From positions 1,488,001-1,552,000 of the forward strand of contig NZ_CP042304.1 in assembly GCF_007859655.1 (NCBI RefSeq): a stretch of DNA of 64,000 nt, written 5' to 3'. The position numbers and the translations under genes are program-made. Of the stretch, positions 9,241 to 18,773 are shown in pieces; within the stretch, counting starts at the first letter, position 1; each line of letters begins with the position of its first letter. Under the pieces are notes generated by a model. That model was not told the DNA's origin. It saw nothing but the letters and a program-made list of their open reading frames with translations, and searched no databases. The DNA is from Devosia ginsengisoli (GTDB lineage Bacteria > Pseudomonadota > Alphaproteobacteria > Rhizobiales > Devosiaceae).

Positions 9241-9358
9241 ATACCCCCACCTAACCTCCCCCTGATAGGGGGAGGAACAGACCCAGCTTGAGGCACAACG
9301 CTGCCACACGCACCGCACGGATTCCTCCCCCTATCAGGGGGAGGTTAGGGGGTATCCC
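9241..9358. repeat. Paired REP-like element, CCTCCCCCTATCAGGGGGAGG type (copy 1)
   Basis: Two arms face each other. The left contains CCTCCCCCTGATAGGGGGAGG and the right CCTCCCCCTATCAGGGGGAGG, each itself a palindrome, flanked by TACCCCC and GGGGGTATCCC. The same core recurs at 13644-13765 (paired, with nearly the same spacer), 23530-23572 and 23946-23988. It fills the gap between the convergent secreted-protein and phosphomannomutase genes. Confidence 0.85.
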
Positions 9359-9379
9359 AACAAAAACTCACCTCCGCCG

Positions 9380-10776
9380 CTACCCCACCTCCCGCGCCGC
9401 CACAGCCAGCCCCCACTCCAGCAGCTCCCGCGCGCCAGCCTCCGTCCCCGCCTCGACATAACACCGCAATTCCGGCGCATTACCCGAAGCCCGGAAATGC
9501 ACCACGTCCCCCGCCGCCGTCCGGAACTGCAACCCATCGATGTCAGACAGCCCCGCAATCCCATGCGGCGCGAACACCCCCGCGCATACTCAGCATCCCC
9601 ACCCAGCCGCGCCAGAAACGCCGCGCTCGTCTCCCCCGGCACATCCTGCAGCCTTCCGGCCAGCGCATGCTGCAACGGCAAATCCGCCACTACATCAGCA
9701 ACGCCGCGCCCCTTCCGCGCCGCCAGCCCCAGCGTACACAGCAGCGGCAATACCGCGTCACGCGTCACCAGCGGCGGCAGCGCCACCCCGGCCGCCTTCA
9801 CATTTTCCCCCACAAACGTCCCGCCATTGGCCTCGAACCCGATCACCGCACCCGGCGCCTCGGCCATGGCCGCGACCACATAGGGCGAGCCCACCCGCGT
9901 CCTGACCACGCGCGAAAACGCCCCCGTCCGCTCGATGCCCGAATTGGAGGTCACCGGCGTCACCACGCTCTGCGCCCCCAGATAGCGCGCCGTGATCAGC
10001 CCCAGCGCATCCCCGCGCACGAAACGGCCCGCGCCATCCATCAGCAGCGGCCGGTCGCCATCGCCATCCGTCGCCGCAATGGCGTCGAGCCCATATTCTG
10101 CCACCCAGCCCGCCAGCGGCGCAAACACCGCATCGCCAAACGCCTCGGTATCGACAGCGACGAAATCCTCACTACGCCCCAGGCTCACCACCGCGGCCCC
10201 AAAATCCCGCAGGATACGGCTCAGCAGGTCCCGCGCCACGCTCGAATGCTCGAACACCCCGATCCGCCATCCCGCCAGCACGCCTTCGGGCAACAGTCCG
10301 GCAAACCGCGCCACATAGCGCGCCTCCGCCGCCGCAGCCTCATCCGCCATCTCGCCCACAAAATCGGGAACCATCTCTTCCCGCAATGCCGCGACGATCC
10401 CGGCCTCGTCCGCCTTGCTGATTTCCCCACTGGGCAGGTAAAATTTGAGCCCGTTGCGATCCTCCGGAATATGGCTCCCCGTCACCATGATCGCCGCGCC
10501 GCCAGCCGCCATGGCATGCAGCGCCAAAGCCGGCGTCGGCAGCGTCCCGCAATCCACCGGCACCAGCCCCGCCGCCGCAATCGCCGCCGCGCAATCGCGC
10601 ATGATGGCCGGGCTCGACACCCGGAAATCCCGCCCCAGAAACACCCTGCCACCGTCAGCCAGCCCGGCATGCCGCAGGAACGCCGCCACATAGGCCCGCG
10701 CCGCCTGCCCCTCCAGCTCCGCTGCCAGCCCGCGCAATCCACTGGTGCCGAATTTAAGGCTGCCCCCAGCCATCAT
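9380..10776 (-). pseudogene. manB: Phosphomannomutase, one-base frameshift near the C-terminus
   Basis: An alpha-D-phosphohexomutase of the KFGTSGLRG subgroup; it interconverts mannose-6-phosphate and mannose-1-phosphate for ManC. Signatures: KFGTSGLRG near the N-terminus, the phosphoserine loop VTGSHIPEDRNGLKF, the metal loop TDGDGDRPLL, and the sugar-binding loop EANGGTF. At the C5 run 9577-9581 the frame breaks. In the other frame the expected C-terminal domain follows (FAPHGIAGLSDIDGLQF, then the phosphate-binding FRASGNAPELRCYVEA) to a stop at 9380. One missing C restores about 465 residues. The start overlaps the stop of the upstream epimerase gene (ATGA), so the two are translationally coupled. 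Confidence 0.85.
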
Positions 10777-11774
10777 GCTCTCCCGTAATAATCCCTGAAC
10801 CAGTCGACGAACCCCGCCACACCAGCCGCAACCGGCGTTTCCGGCAATTGCCCCACCAATTCCCGTAACAAGGCGGTATCCGATTGCGTCGCCACCACGT
10901 CCCCGGGCTGCATCGGCAGCATATTGAGCTGCGCCTTCTGCCCGAGCGCCCCCTCGATGGCCCCGATGAAATCCATCAGCTCGGTCTGCTTCCCGCCGGC
11001 AATATTGACCACCCGGAACGGCGCCACTGCCGAAAGGCTGTCATGCGCCACCGGCCTGCCCTGCTCCGGCACCACGTCCTTCAGCCGGTCGATAGCCGCC
11101 ACCAGGTCGTCGATATAGGTGAAATCCCGCCGCATCCGCCCATGGCCATAAACATCGATGGGCCGCCCCTCGAGGATCGCCGTGGCAAACTTGATCGGCG
11201 CCATGTCCGGCCGCCCCCACGGCCCATAGACCGTGAAAAACCGCAGGCAGGTGGAGGCAATGCCGAACAGATGGGCATAGGAATGCACCATCGCCTCCCC
11301 CGCCTTCTTGGTCGCCGCATAGAGCGATACCGGCCCGTCGGCCCGGTCCGTCTCGGCAAAGGGCAGTTTGGTATTCCCGCCATAGACCGAACTGGTCGAC
11401 GCAAAGAGGAAATGCCGCGGCGGCGCAGCCCGCATGGCCTCCAGCAGATTGCCCGTACCCACCACATTGGATTGCACATAGCTCTGCGGCGCTTCCAGGC
11501 TATACCGAACCCCCGCCTGTGCCGCGAGATGCACCACGATCTCGGCCTCGCTCCGCGCCAAGGCCGCCGCCAGCCCCGCCGCGTCCTCCAGCATGCCCTC
11601 GATAGCAGTGAATGCCGGCTCCCGCGCCAGCAGGGCCAGCCGCGCCCGTTTCAGCGTCGGGTCGTAATAATTGGTAACCCCATCGTAACCGGTCACCTTA
11701 TGTCCAGCGGCCAGCAGATGCCGCGCCAGGTGAAACCCGATGAACCCGGCCGTCCCGGTGACGAATATCTTCAC
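10773..11774 (-). CDS. NAD-dependent sugar epimerase, UDP-glucuronate 4-epimerase-like
   Basis: A 333-residue extended SDR. It has the Rossmann motif TGTAGFIGFHLA at residues 7-18, the LpsL/CapI-type DGVTNYYDPTLKRARL, the serine motif STSSVYG, and the catalytic YAATKK (Tyr/Lys). The YYDP-LK-ARL pattern and its place beside ugd point to UDP-glucuronate to UDP-galacturonate conversion, using the UDP-glucuronate made by the next gene upstream. A UDP-glucose 4-epimerase is the main alternative. The order ugd, epimerase, phosphomannomutase on one strand with 9-base or overlapping junctions makes an operon for acidic and mannose-containing surface sugars. Confidence 0.85.
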   Translation of the reverse strand: MKIFVTGTAGFIGFHLARHLLAAGHKVTGYDGVTNYYDPTLKRARLALLAREPAFTAIEGMLEDAAGLAAALARSEAEIVVHLAAQAGVRYSLEAPQSYVQSNVVGTGNLLEAMRAAPPRHFLFASTSSVYGGNTKLPFAETDRADGPVSLYAATKKAGEAMVHSYAHLFGIASTCLRFFTVYGPWGRPDMAPIKFATAILEGRPIDVYGHGRMRRDFTYIDDLVAAIDRLKDVVPEQGRPVAHDSLSAVAPFRVVNIAGGKQTELMDFIGAIEGALGQKAQLNMLPMQPGDVVATQSDTALLRELVGQLPETPVAAGVAGFVDWFRDYYGRA

Positions 11775-11783
11775 GTCATGCTC

Positions 11784-13130
11784 TCATTCCGCCGCATCGG
11801 CCAGCCCGCCGCCATCGCCAGCGCCGGCCGGTCGCCCGATGCTCGTATAGGCAAAGCCATGCCGCGCCACCTCGTCATGCCGATACACATTGCGCAGGTC
11901 CACCAGAACGGGCGCCGCCATGGCGTCCTTGAGCCGCGCCAGGTCGAGCGAGCGGAATTCGTTCCACTCCGTCACCAGCACCAGCGCATCGGCCCCCTCG
12001 GCCACGTCATAGGCACTCTCGCCGAATTCCAGCCCCTCGATCAGCTCCCGCGCCGCCACCATACCCTGCGGATCATACGCCACCACGCGCGCGCCCTTGT
12101 CGAGCAGCCCCCTGACAATATCGATCGACGGCGCCTCGCGCATATCGTCGGTATTGGGCTTGAAGGTCAGCCCCAGCACGCCGATCACCTTGCCGCGCAC
12201 CTCCCCGCCACACGCCGCGATCACCCGTCGCGCCATGGCCCGCTTGCGCTGCTCGTTGATGGCGATCGTGGTCTCCACCAGCCGCATCGGACTACCGAAA
12301 TCCTCGCCGATCCGCACCAGCGCCTGCGTATCCTTGGGAAAGCACGAACCGCCGAAGCCCGGCCCGGCATGCAGGAATTTGCTCCCGATCCGGTTATCCA
12401 GCCCCATGCCCCGCGCCACCTGCTGCACATCGGCGCCCGCCGCCTCGCACAGATCGGCCATCTCGTTGATGAAGGTGATCTTCATGGCCAGGAACGCATT
12501 GGCGGCATACTTGATCATCTCCGCCGTGCGCCGCCCGGTAAACACCAGCGGCGCCTGGTTGAGATAGAGCGGCCGATAGACCTCGGTCATCACGACCCGC
12601 GCCCGCTCGTCCTCGATCCCCACCACGATCCGGTCGGGCCGCTTGAAATCCTCGATCGCCGCGCCCTCGCGCAGAAATTCCGGGTTGGACACCACGGCCA
12701 CGTCGGCCTCCGGATTGGCCGCCGCGATGATCCGCGCCACCTCGTCCCCCGTCCCCACAGGCACGGTCGATTTCGTCGCGACCACGGTAAAGCCACTGAC
12801 GCTCAGCGCTACTTCACGCGCCACCGCATACACATAGCTCAGGTCGGCATGACCATCGCCGCGCCGCGAGGGCGTCCCCACGGCGATGAACACCACCTCG
12901 GCGCCAGCCACCGCCCCCGCCAGGTCGGTAGTGAACGACAACCGCCCCGCACCCAGATTGGTCGCGACCAGCCCGGCCAGATCCGGCTCGAATATCGGAA
13001 TTTCCCCGCGCCGCAGCGCCGCGATCCTGCCCTCGTCCTTGTCGATGCACACCACGTCATGGCCAAAATCGGCAAGGCAGGCTCCGGTCACCAGCCCCAC
13101 ATAGCCGGCGCCGGCAATGGCAATCTTCAT
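11784..13130 (-). CDS. ugd: UDP-glucose 6-dehydrogenase
   Basis: A 448-residue enzyme that oxidises UDP-glucose twice with NAD to UDP-glucuronate. The N-terminal Rossmann motif GAGYVGLVTG follows MKIAIA; VGTPSRRGDGHADLSYV, TKSTVPVGTGD and NPEFLREG are family motifs, and the catalytic cysteine is in GGSCFPKDT. The C-terminal domain has GLTFKPNTDDMREAPS. I chose the Met at 13130 because it opens the Rossmann fold; an ATG 8 codons earlier is possible. It heads the sugar-nucleotide operon that continues into the epimerase and phosphomannomutase. Confidence 0.95.
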   Translation of the reverse strand: MKIAIAGAGYVGLVTGACLADFGHDVVCIDKDEGRIAALRRGEIPIFEPDLAGLVATNLGAGRLSFTTDLAGAVAGAEVVFIAVGTPSRRGDGHADLSYVYAVAREVALSVSGFTVVATKSTVPVGTGDEVARIIAAANPEADVAVVSNPEFLREGAAIEDFKRPDRIVVGIEDERARVVMTEVYRPLYLNQAPLVFTGRRTAEMIKYAANAFLAMKITFINEMADLCEAAGADVQQVARGMGLDNRIGSKFLHAGPGFGGSCFPKDTQALVRIGEDFGSPMRLVETTIAINEQRKRAMARRVIAACGGEVRGKVIGVLGLTFKPNTDDMREAPSIDIVRGLLDKGARVVAYDPQGMVAARELIEGLEFGESAYDVAEGADALVLVTEWNEFRSLDLARLKDAMAAPVLVDLRNVYRHDEVARHGFAYTSIGRPAGAGDGGGLADAAE

Positions 13131-13203
13131 CCTGGTGATCTCCCGGGGCGACATGGCGATGATAGCGTTAGGCCATCTTCATGTCGCTATTGAAACGCCC
13201 CCG

Positions 13204-13635
13204 TCACTGCGTGTCGGATGGATTGCCGCGCAGTTTCTTGACCTCCGAGCGGATCGACTTGCCCTCCAGCCGCCTGCGCTTACTCGCCAGCGTCGGCCGC
13301 GTCGCCACCCGCGCCTTGGGCACATGCGATCCCGCCACCAGCAACCCCACCAGCCGCTCCAGCGCATCGGTCCGGTTCATCGGCTGGTCCCGATGCGAAT
13401 TGGCCGTGATGACGATCACCCCGTCCTTGGTCAGCCGCTTGCCCGCCAAGACCGCCACCCGCCGCTTCATCGCCTCGGGAATATTGGGCGAATTGGCCAG
13501 GTCGAACCGCAACTGCACCGCGCTCGACACCTTGTTGACATTCTGCCCCCCCGGCCCCGCCGCCCGCACGAACGTCTCCTCGATCTCGGAAGGATCGATA
13601 GAGATGGAACGGGTGATGGGGATCGGTTCCGGCAT
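13204..13635 (-). CDS. arfB: Alternative ribosome-rescue factor, peptidyl-tRNA hydrolase type
   Basis: A 143-residue release-factor-like protein with the catalytic motif GPGGQNVNKVSS at about residues 27-38, and without the codon-recognition domain of RF1/RF2. The C-terminal tail is strongly basic (KARVATRPTLASKRRRLEGK), as required to occupy the empty mRNA channel of a stalled ribosome. Both points identify ArfB (YaeJ). It frees peptides from non-stop ribosomes and backs up tmRNA. A REP-like element ends 9 bases upstream, and its AGGAGGGGG (minus strand) may serve as a distant Shine-Dalgarno. Confidence 0.93.
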   Translation of the reverse strand: MPEPIPITRSISIDPSEIEETFVRAAGPGGQNVNKVSSAVQLRFDLANSPNIPEAMKRRVAVLAGKRLTKDGVIVITANSHRDQPMNRTDALERLVGLLVAGSHVPKARVATRPTLASKRRRLEGKSIRSEVKKLRGNPSDTQ

Positions 13636-13643
13636 AAGTAAGA

Positions 13644-13765
13644 GTACCCCCTCCTAGCCTCCCCCTGAAAAGGGGGAGGAACAGATCCAGCCTGAGGCAC
13701 AACATTGCCACACCCACCAGCCAGATTCCTCCCCCTATCAGGGGGAGGCTAGGAGGGGGTATCCC
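13644..13765. repeat. Paired REP-like element, CCTCCCCCTATCAGGGGGAGG type (copy 2)
   Basis: The same architecture as the element at 9241-9358. The left arm is TACCCCCTCCTAGCCTCCCC and the right arm GGGGAGGCTAGGAGGGGGTA, with a spacer almost identical to copy 1 (CAGCCTGAGGCACAAC, then TTGCCACAC). Conservation of the spacer as well as the arms shows that the whole of about 120 bases is the mobile or duplicated unit. It lies between arfB and the small gene after thrS. Confidence 0.85.
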
Positions 13766-13785
13766 ACAAAAGACTCTTCCGGCCG

Positions 13786-14016
13786 CTAGTTCCGATACCG
13801 TCCAGCGAAAATAATCTCGCCCTCATGCACGGTCAGCCCCTTGATGGTCGCCCGATACTTCCCCGGCAATCCCTCGGCCTCCACTACCCAGCCCTTCTTC
13901 AGCATACCGGCAAACACCTTCTCGCCGATATCCTTGAAGTCGCCCGGCCCCAACGCATTCTCCTCGCCGAGATGCGTCAGGGCCTTGATTTCGCGGTTGG
14001 ATGGCCGTTGCGGCAT
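13786..14016 (-). CDS. Small conserved hypothetical protein
   Basis: A 76-residue, soluble, mixed-charge protein ([20 protein letters not shown]...IIFAGRYRN). I do not recognise a family. A short helix-turn pattern followed by a strand-rich end (YRATIKGLTVHEGEIIFAG) is compatible with a small winged-helix or SH3-like fold, but this is speculation. Its ATG overlaps the thrS stop by one base (TGATG), so it is translationally coupled to threonyl-tRNA synthetase. Confidence 0.6.
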   Translation of the reverse strand: MPQRPSNREIKALTHLGEENALGPGDFKDIGEKVFAGMLKKGWVVEAEGLPGKYRATIKGLTVHEGEIIFAGRYRN

Positions 14017-15995
14017 CAGGCAGCCTTGGCCTTGAGATCGGGCGCGGTGGCTTCCGCCATTAGCGCCACCAGCGCATCCATGAACGGCTCCACCTTCTGG
14101 CCCTCGGTGCCGAGCCGGCGCACCGAAACACTGCCCTCCTCGGCCTCGCGCTTGCCCACCACGAACAGCAGCGGCACCTTGCCCACCGAGTGCTCGCGCA
14201 CCTTGTAGTTGATCTTCTCGTTACGAACGTCGAGTTCGGCGCGAATGCCCGCCGCCTTGAGCTGGCCCACCAGCTTTTCGGCATAGTCATCCGCTTCCGA
14301 CACGATGGTCGCCACGACGACCTGGGTCGGCGCCAGCCACATCGGCATCTTGCCGGCATAGTTCTCGATCATCATGCCGATGAACCGCTCCAGCGATCCC
14401 AAAATCGCCCGGTGCAGCATCACGGCATATTGCCGCGACCCATCCTCGGCCACATAGGTCGCATCGAGCCGCTCCGGCAGCACATAGTCGAGCTGCAGCG
14501 TTCCCACCTGCCACGACCGTCCGATGGCGTCCTTGAGGTGGAATTCGAGCTTGGGCGCATAGAATGCCCCCTCACCCTCGGCGATCTCGAAATCATAGCC
14601 GGTCGCGCGCAGGGCATCGCCCAGCGCCTTCTCGGCCGCATCCCACCGCTCGATCGTGCCGCCGAACTTCTCCGGCCGCGTGGCGAGTTTGATCACCACA
14701 TTGTCGAAGCCCATATGCCCATAGACCGAATAGAGCAGATGCACGAAATGCTCGGTCTCGCTCTGGATCTGGTCTTCCCGGCAGAAGATATGCGCATCGT
14801 CCTGCGTCATCTGCCGCACGCGCATCAGCCCATGCAAAGCCCCATGCGCCTCGTTGCGGTGGCAGCAACCGAATTCAGCCATGCGCAGAGGCAGATCGCG
14901 GTAGCTCTTGATGCCCTGGTTGAAGATCTGGATATGCGCCGGGCAGTTCATCGGCTTGAGCGCCATCAGCTCGCCCGTGCCGGATAGAACCGGCCCTTCC
15001 TCTTCCGTGCCGGGCACTTCGTCGGGCACCACGAACATGTTTTCGCGATACTTGCCCCAATGCCCCGAGGCCTCCCAGAACTTCGAGCTCATAAGCTGCG
15101 GGGTCTTCACCTCCACATAGCCCGATGAATTCAGCCGGCGGCGGATATACGCCTCCATCTGGTTGTAGAGCACATAGCCCTTCGGGTGCCAGAACACCGA
15201 CCCCTGCGCTTCCGGCTGGAAGTGATAGAGGTCCATCTCCTGCCCGATCTTGCGGTGGTCGCGCTTCTCGGCCTCCTCCACCATGTGGAGATAGGCATCC
15301 AGCTCATCCTTGGTCGCAAAGGCGGTGCCATAGATGCGGCTCAGCACCGGATTGTTGCTGTCACCGCGCCAATAGGCGCCCGCCACCTTGGTCAGCTTGA
15401 ACGCCGTGCCGACATCCCTCACGCTCCGCATATGCGGCCCGCGGCACAGGTCGATCCACTGCCCCTGCTTGTACATCTTCAGCGACTGGTCAGCCGGAAT
15501 GGCATCCACCAGTTCCACCTTGAACGCCTCGCCCCGCGCCCGGAAGAACTCCTTGGCCTGGTCGCGCGTCCAGATTTCCTTGGTAAAGGCCGCGCCGCGA
15601 TCGATGATCTCGGCCATCTTCTTCTCGATGGCCGGAAAATCCTCTTCCGAGAACGGTTCGTCCCGCTTGAAGTCGTAGTAGAAGCCGTTCTCGATGACCG
15701 GCCCGATCGTCACCTGCGTACCCGGCCACAGCTCCTGCACGGCTTCGGCCAGCACGTGTGCGGCATCGTGGCGGATCAGCTCCAGCGCATCCTTGCTACC
15801 GCTGTCCCGCGTCACGAATTCGATCTTGCCGTCGCCTTCCAGCACGTCACTGAGGTCGCTCAACACGCCATTCCAGCGCATCGCCACCGTCTTCTTGGCC
15901 AGGCTCTTGGAGATACCCTCGACCACGGTGGTCCCGGTGGTGCCACGCGCATAGTCGCGAGCTGCACCGTCGGGGAACGTCACCTTGATCGTCAT
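14016..15995 (-). CDS. thrS: Threonyl-tRNA synthetase
   Basis: A full-length 659-residue class II synthetase charging tRNA-Thr. Domains in order: TGS (residues 1-62), the second N-terminal editing domain with [20 protein letters not shown], the catalytic core with motif 2 ([20 protein letters not shown] in part, then [10 protein letters not shown]), zinc ligands in [10 protein letters not shown], motif 3 ([14 protein letters not shown]), and the C-terminal anticodon-binding domain ([19 protein letters not shown]). No upstream T-box-like leader is seen. It is coupled to the small gene downstream. Confidence 0.97.
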   Translation of the reverse strand: MTIKVTFPDGAARDYARGTTGTTVVEGISKSLAKKTVAMRWNGVLSDLSDVLEGDGKIEFVTRDSGSKDALELIRHDAAHVLAEAVQELWPGTQVTIGPVIENGFYYDFKRDEPFSEEDFPAIEKKMAEIIDRGAAFTKEIWTRDQAKEFFRARGEAFKVELVDAIPADQSLKMYKQGQWIDLCRGPHMRSVRDVGTAFKLTKVAGAYWRGDSNNPVLSRIYGTAFATKDELDAYLHMVEEAEKRDHRKIGQEMDLYHFQPEAQGSVFWHPKGYVLYNQMEAYIRRRLNSSGYVEVKTPQLMSSKFWEASGHWGKYRENMFVVPDEVPGTEEEGPVLSGTGELMALKPMNCPAHIQIFNQGIKSYRDLPLRMAEFGCCHRNEAHGALHGLMRVRQMTQDDAHIFCREDQIQSETEHFVHLLYSVYGHMGFDNVVIKLATRPEKFGGTIERWDAAEKALGDALRATGYDFEIAEGEGAFYAPKLEFHLKDAIGRSWQVGTLQLDYVLPERLDATYVAEDGSRQYAVMLHRAILGSLERFIGMMIENYAGKMPMWLAPTQVVVATIVSEADDYAEKLVGQLKAAGIRAELDVRNEKINYKVREHSVGKVPLLFVVGKREAEEGSVSVRRLGTEGQKVEPFMDALVALMAEATAPDLKAKAA

Positions 15996-16111
15996 TTCAG
16001 GTCTCCAGAAATTGGGATGATGCAGCGGAAATCGCTACAAGGGCGCCTGTCTAGCACGCTTTCCGCGCAATTCCAGCCGCCGTCGGCGCAAAACCGCATT
16101 GCCAACCCATG

Positions 16112-16192
16112 GTGTCATTCCCGCGAAAGCGGGAACCTCTGTTTCAAGCTGCCAGTCTCGGTAACGGAGGTCCCCGCTTTCGCGGGGATGAC
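16112..16192. repeat. Inverted repeat of the ATTCCCGCGAAAGCGGGAA type
   Basis: The left arm GGTGTCATTCCCGCGAAAGC, then GGGAACCTC, faces the right arm GAGGTCCCCGCTTTCGCGGG, then GATGAC. Each arm is itself a small hairpin, and together they can form a long cruciform. A single-arm copy lies at 22348-22377. The element sits between the GFA-type gene and the start of thrS. Confidence 0.8.
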
Positions 16193-16199
16193 TAGCCCC

Positions 16200-16604
16200 C
16201 TACCCCGGCAACCCCTCAAACTGCGGCAGCCCATCCGTAATCTCGAACCACGGCGCCTTCGATCCCACGAACATATGGAATTGCGGCCGGATGCTCGGCG
16301 TATCCACCATCGTGCCCATGGCCACATGGCCATTCCCGTTCTCGGCGATATACGAATAGAGAAACGATCCACAATGCCGGCAATGCACGTCATGGCTGCC
16401 CGGCGGCTCTCCATAGACCAGCAATGCGTCCTGCCCCTGCACCAGCCTGATCTTATCGAACACGATCGCCGCCATCGGCTTGAAGGCCGAACCTGTAGCG
16501 CGTCGGCACCGCGAACAATGGCAGTTGAATGCGGCATGAAATTCGTCCGGCACTTCATATCGCACCGCGCCGCACAGGCAGGTCCCGCTAATGATCGTGC
16601 TCAT
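16200..16604 (-). CDS. GFA-family (glutathione-dependent formaldehyde-activating enzyme-like) zinc protein
   Basis: A 134-residue zinc-binding protein with the GFA/DUF636 cysteine pattern: GTCLCGAVRYE, then NCHCSRCRRATGSAF, then HCRHCGSFLY. Some family members accelerate the condensation of glutathione with formaldehyde, but most have no proven activity, so the name describes the fold only. The Met at 16604 opens the conserved domain and is preceded by a GGAGGGGGC stretch. The gene overlaps the end of yidD by 17 bases. Confidence 0.85.
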   Translation of the reverse strand: MSTIISGTCLCGAVRYEVPDEFHAAFNCHCSRCRRATGSAFKPMAAIVFDKIRLVQGQDALLVYGEPPGSHDVHCRHCGSFLYSYIAENGNGHVAMGTMVDTPSIRPQFHMFVGSKAPWFEITDGLPQFEGLPG

Positions 16605-16923
16605 GCCCCAGCCCCCTCCACGCCCCATAGCGCCACGGCGCATACCACCGCCCGCGCTCCGGCACTCTCTCGGGCACCGGGTCATAGCCATGCGTTCCGC
16701 CCGGCCGGCAGCGCCAGAACCGCGCCAGCCCCATCCAGCCCCCCGGCCAGAAGCCGAATTGCCAGATCGCGTCGCGCGTATATTCCGAGCAGGTCGGCAA
16801 ATGCCGGCAGGTCCGCCCCATGAAGGCCGAGAACGTATAGCGATAGAGGCTGATCAGCAGCACCGCGGCAAATTTGAACGGCAGGTCCACCACGCGCCAG
16901 AACCCGGCGACGACTCGATCCAT
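16588..16923 (-). CDS. yidD: Membrane protein insertion efficiency factor
   Basis: A 111-residue YidD homologue. An amphipathic N-terminal segment (FKFAAVLLISLYRYTFSAFM) precedes the family signature CRHLPTCSEYTRDAI with its two cysteines, then GGWMGLARFWRCRPGGTHGYDPVP. YidD works near the YidC insertase in the inner membrane. The C-terminal tail is longer than usual and is the part that overlaps the downstream GFA gene. The start overlaps the stop of the NifU-like gene (TGATG). Confidence 0.93.
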   Translation of the reverse strand: MDRVVAGFWRVVDLPFKFAAVLLISLYRYTFSAFMGRTCRHLPTCSEYTRDAIWQFGFWPGGWMGLARFWRCRPGGTHGYDPVPERVPERGRWYAPWRYGAWRGLGHEHDH

Positions 16924-17376
16924 CAGCCCGCCGCCGCAACCGATTCAACCGACTCGGCTTTTTCGATTGCCTCAACCACCGCATCAAACACCAGCAGCGT
17001 CGACATATGCCGCGCGGAATAATCCCGCACCGGTTCGAGATAGCGCAGATCGTCCCATTTGCCCGTGGGCGGCGCGCCATTTTCCTTGAGCATGGCGTGC
17101 ATTTTCTCGCGGATTTCCCGGAACTCGCCTACAGGCGTCCCGACGATTTCCCGCGCCACCACCGCCGCCGAGGTCTGCCCCAGCGCACAGGCGGAAATCT
17201 CGTGCCCGTAGCCGGTGATCACGCCCCCCCCGAACCTGCACATCCACCTCGATCATCGAGCCGCAGACCCGGCTCACCTTGCGCGCGCTGCCATCGGCAT
17301 CATCAAGCCGCCCCGGCTGCGGCGCATTGCCGGCCAGGTCGAGAATCTTCTGGGAATAGAGATCGCTAAGTTCCAT
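16923..17376 (-). pseudogene. NifU/IscU-like iron-sulfur scaffold protein, one-base frameshift
   Basis: The first frame reads MELSDLYSQKILDLAGNAP, then SRVCGSMIEVDVQV with the first ligand cysteine. At the C8 run 17224-17231 the frame breaks. The other frame continues as GVITGYGHEISACALGQTSA with the second conserved cysteine, and ends LLVFDAVVEAIEKAE. One C too many explains the break; corrected, the protein has about 150 residues, normal for SufU/IscU-like scaffolds. These pass assembled Fe-S clusters to apoproteins. The Met at 17376 matches the family start. yidD follows with a one-base overlap. Confidence 0.8.
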
Positions 17377-17526
17377 CAAACGGGCAATTCTGTTTCTTGT
17401 CGCTACCGTCGCCACAACTTATATAGGGGCTCCGAAGCGGGCCGCCATCAACAATACGCGCTGCCCTCCAGGAACCAATCCACGCTTGGCGCATCCAATG
17501 CGCATTGAAGCGAAAAGGAACCGCCG

Positions 17527-18150
17527 ATGGACGCCCGCGTCAACCCGCTGAACAATCAGCCTGCCAACAGCAAGCAGCCGCGCCGCCCTAACCAGGAGGA
17601 GGCCGAGGCCGCCGTGCGCACGCTCATCGCCTGGGCCGGCGACGATCCGACGCGCGAAGGCCTGCTCGAAACCCCCGGCCGCGTCACCCGCGCCTATGGC
17701 GAATTCTTCGCCGGCTACGAGCAGGACGCCAAGACCATCCTCTCCAAGACCTTCAAGGAAGTCGGCGGCTATGACGATATCGTCCTGGTCAAGGACATCC
17801 CGTTCAGCTCCCATTGCGAACACCACATGGTGCCCTTCGTCGGCAAGGCCCATATCGCCTATCTGCCGCATGACGGCGTGGTCGGCCTCTCCAAGCTGGC
17901 CCGCCTCGTCGATGTCTTCGCCCGGCGCCTGCAGACCCAGGAAAACCTGACGGCGCAGATCATCGACGCCATCAACGAACATCTCGGTCCGCGCGGTGCC
18001 GCCGTCATGCTCGAAGCCGAGCATATGTGCATGTCCATGCGCGGCGTCCACGCCCACGGCGCCGCCACCGTCACCCACCGCTTCACCGGCGTCTTCGCCG
18101 AAGACCGCGTCGAACAGGACCGCTTCTTCGCCATGATCGGCAAGCGCTGA
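17527..18150 (+). CDS. folE: GTP cyclohydrolase I
   Basis: A 207-residue type IA enzyme that converts GTP to dihydroneopterin triphosphate, the first step of folate and pterin synthesis. Visible signatures: [15 protein letters not shown], the zinc ligand and catalytic [26 protein letters not shown], and the second zinc cysteine in [11 protein letters not shown]. The Asn/Pro-rich first 25 residues are a normal variable tail. AAGGA lies 9 bases before the ATG. It is divergent from the NifU-like gene and followed by a perfect 30-bp inverted repeat. Confidence 0.97.
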   Translation: MDARVNPLNNQPANSKQPRRPNQEEAEAAVRTLIAWAGDDPTREGLLETPGRVTRAYGEFFAGYEQDAKTILSKTFKEVGGYDDIVLVKDIPFSSHCEHHMVPFVGKAHIAYLPHDGVVGLSKLARLVDVFARRLQTQENLTAQIIDAINEHLGPRGAAVMLEAEHMCMSMRGVHAHGAATVTHRFTGVFAEDRVEQDRFFAMIGKR

Positions 18151-18170
18151 CTGGTGCCACACCCACCGCA

Positions 18171-18256
18171 CGTCACCCTCGGGCTTGACCCGAGGGCTCT
18201 GCACTTAACGAGCGCTCAGCAAGTATAGAGCCCTCGGGTCAAGCCCGAGGGTGACG
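18171..18256. repeat. Perfect 30-bp inverted repeat (CCCTCGGGCTTGACCCGAGGG type)
   Basis: Bases 18171-18200 and 18227-18256 are exact reverse complements (the inner word is CCCTCGGGCTTGACCCGAGG, itself a hairpin), with a 26-base loop. The RNA would form a very stable stem downstream of folE, so it may end transcription or protect the message. A related GGTCCCGGCTCG/GGCCGGGATGAC hairpin appears at about 56769-56793. Confidence 0.88.
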
Positions 18257-18310
18257 ATGCTTGAGTGCCTTCCGTCTGGATCAATCCGTCCCGCAGCGGT
18301 ATGAAACCCC

Positions 18311-18769
18311 ATGACCCTCACCCTCACCTTCACCGACCCCGCCCTCCTTTCCCACGCCGAGCTTGAAGAAGGCACCGCCTTCGCCCCCCGCTTCGACGCG
18401 GCGGGCCTCGTGACCGTGGTCACCGTGGAATCCGGCAGCAATGACGTGCTGATGCTGGCCTATATGAATGCCGAAGCCCTCTCGCTGACCCTCGAAACCG
18501 GCGTCGCCCACTACTGGTCCCGCTCCCGCGGCAAAATCTGGAAAAAGGGCGAAACCTCCGGCGAAATCCAGCAGGTCGTCGAGTTCCGCACCGATTGCGA
18601 CCAGGACGCCATCGTCCTCGTGGTCACCCAGACCGGCCGCGGCGCCGCCTGCCACACAGGCCGCAAGACCTGCTTCTATCGCCGCGCCGTGGTCAGCGGC
18701 GGAACTGTCACGCTGGAAGACACCGGCCTGCCAAAACTGTTCGATCCGAAGGACGTGTACGGGAACTGA
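18311..18769 (+). CDS. hisI: Phosphoribosyl-AMP cyclohydrolase
   Basis: A 152-residue monofunctional HisI, which opens the adenine ring of phosphoribosyl-AMP in the third step of histidine synthesis. The sequence shows [15 protein letters not shown] [37 protein letters not shown] in part, the Mg-binding DCDQDAIVL, and zinc cysteines in [11 protein letters not shown]. No HisE domain is fused to it. No other his gene is nearby. A REP-like element follows the stop. Confidence 0.96.
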   Translation: MTLTLTFTDPALLSHAELEEGTAFAPRFDAAGLVTVVTVESGSNDVLMLAYMNAEALSLTLETGVAHYWSRSRGKIWKKGETSGEIQQVVEFRTDCDQDAIVLVVTQTGRGAACHTGRKTCFYRRAVVSGGTVTLEDTGLPKLFDPKDVYGN

Positions 18770-18773
18770 GGCA

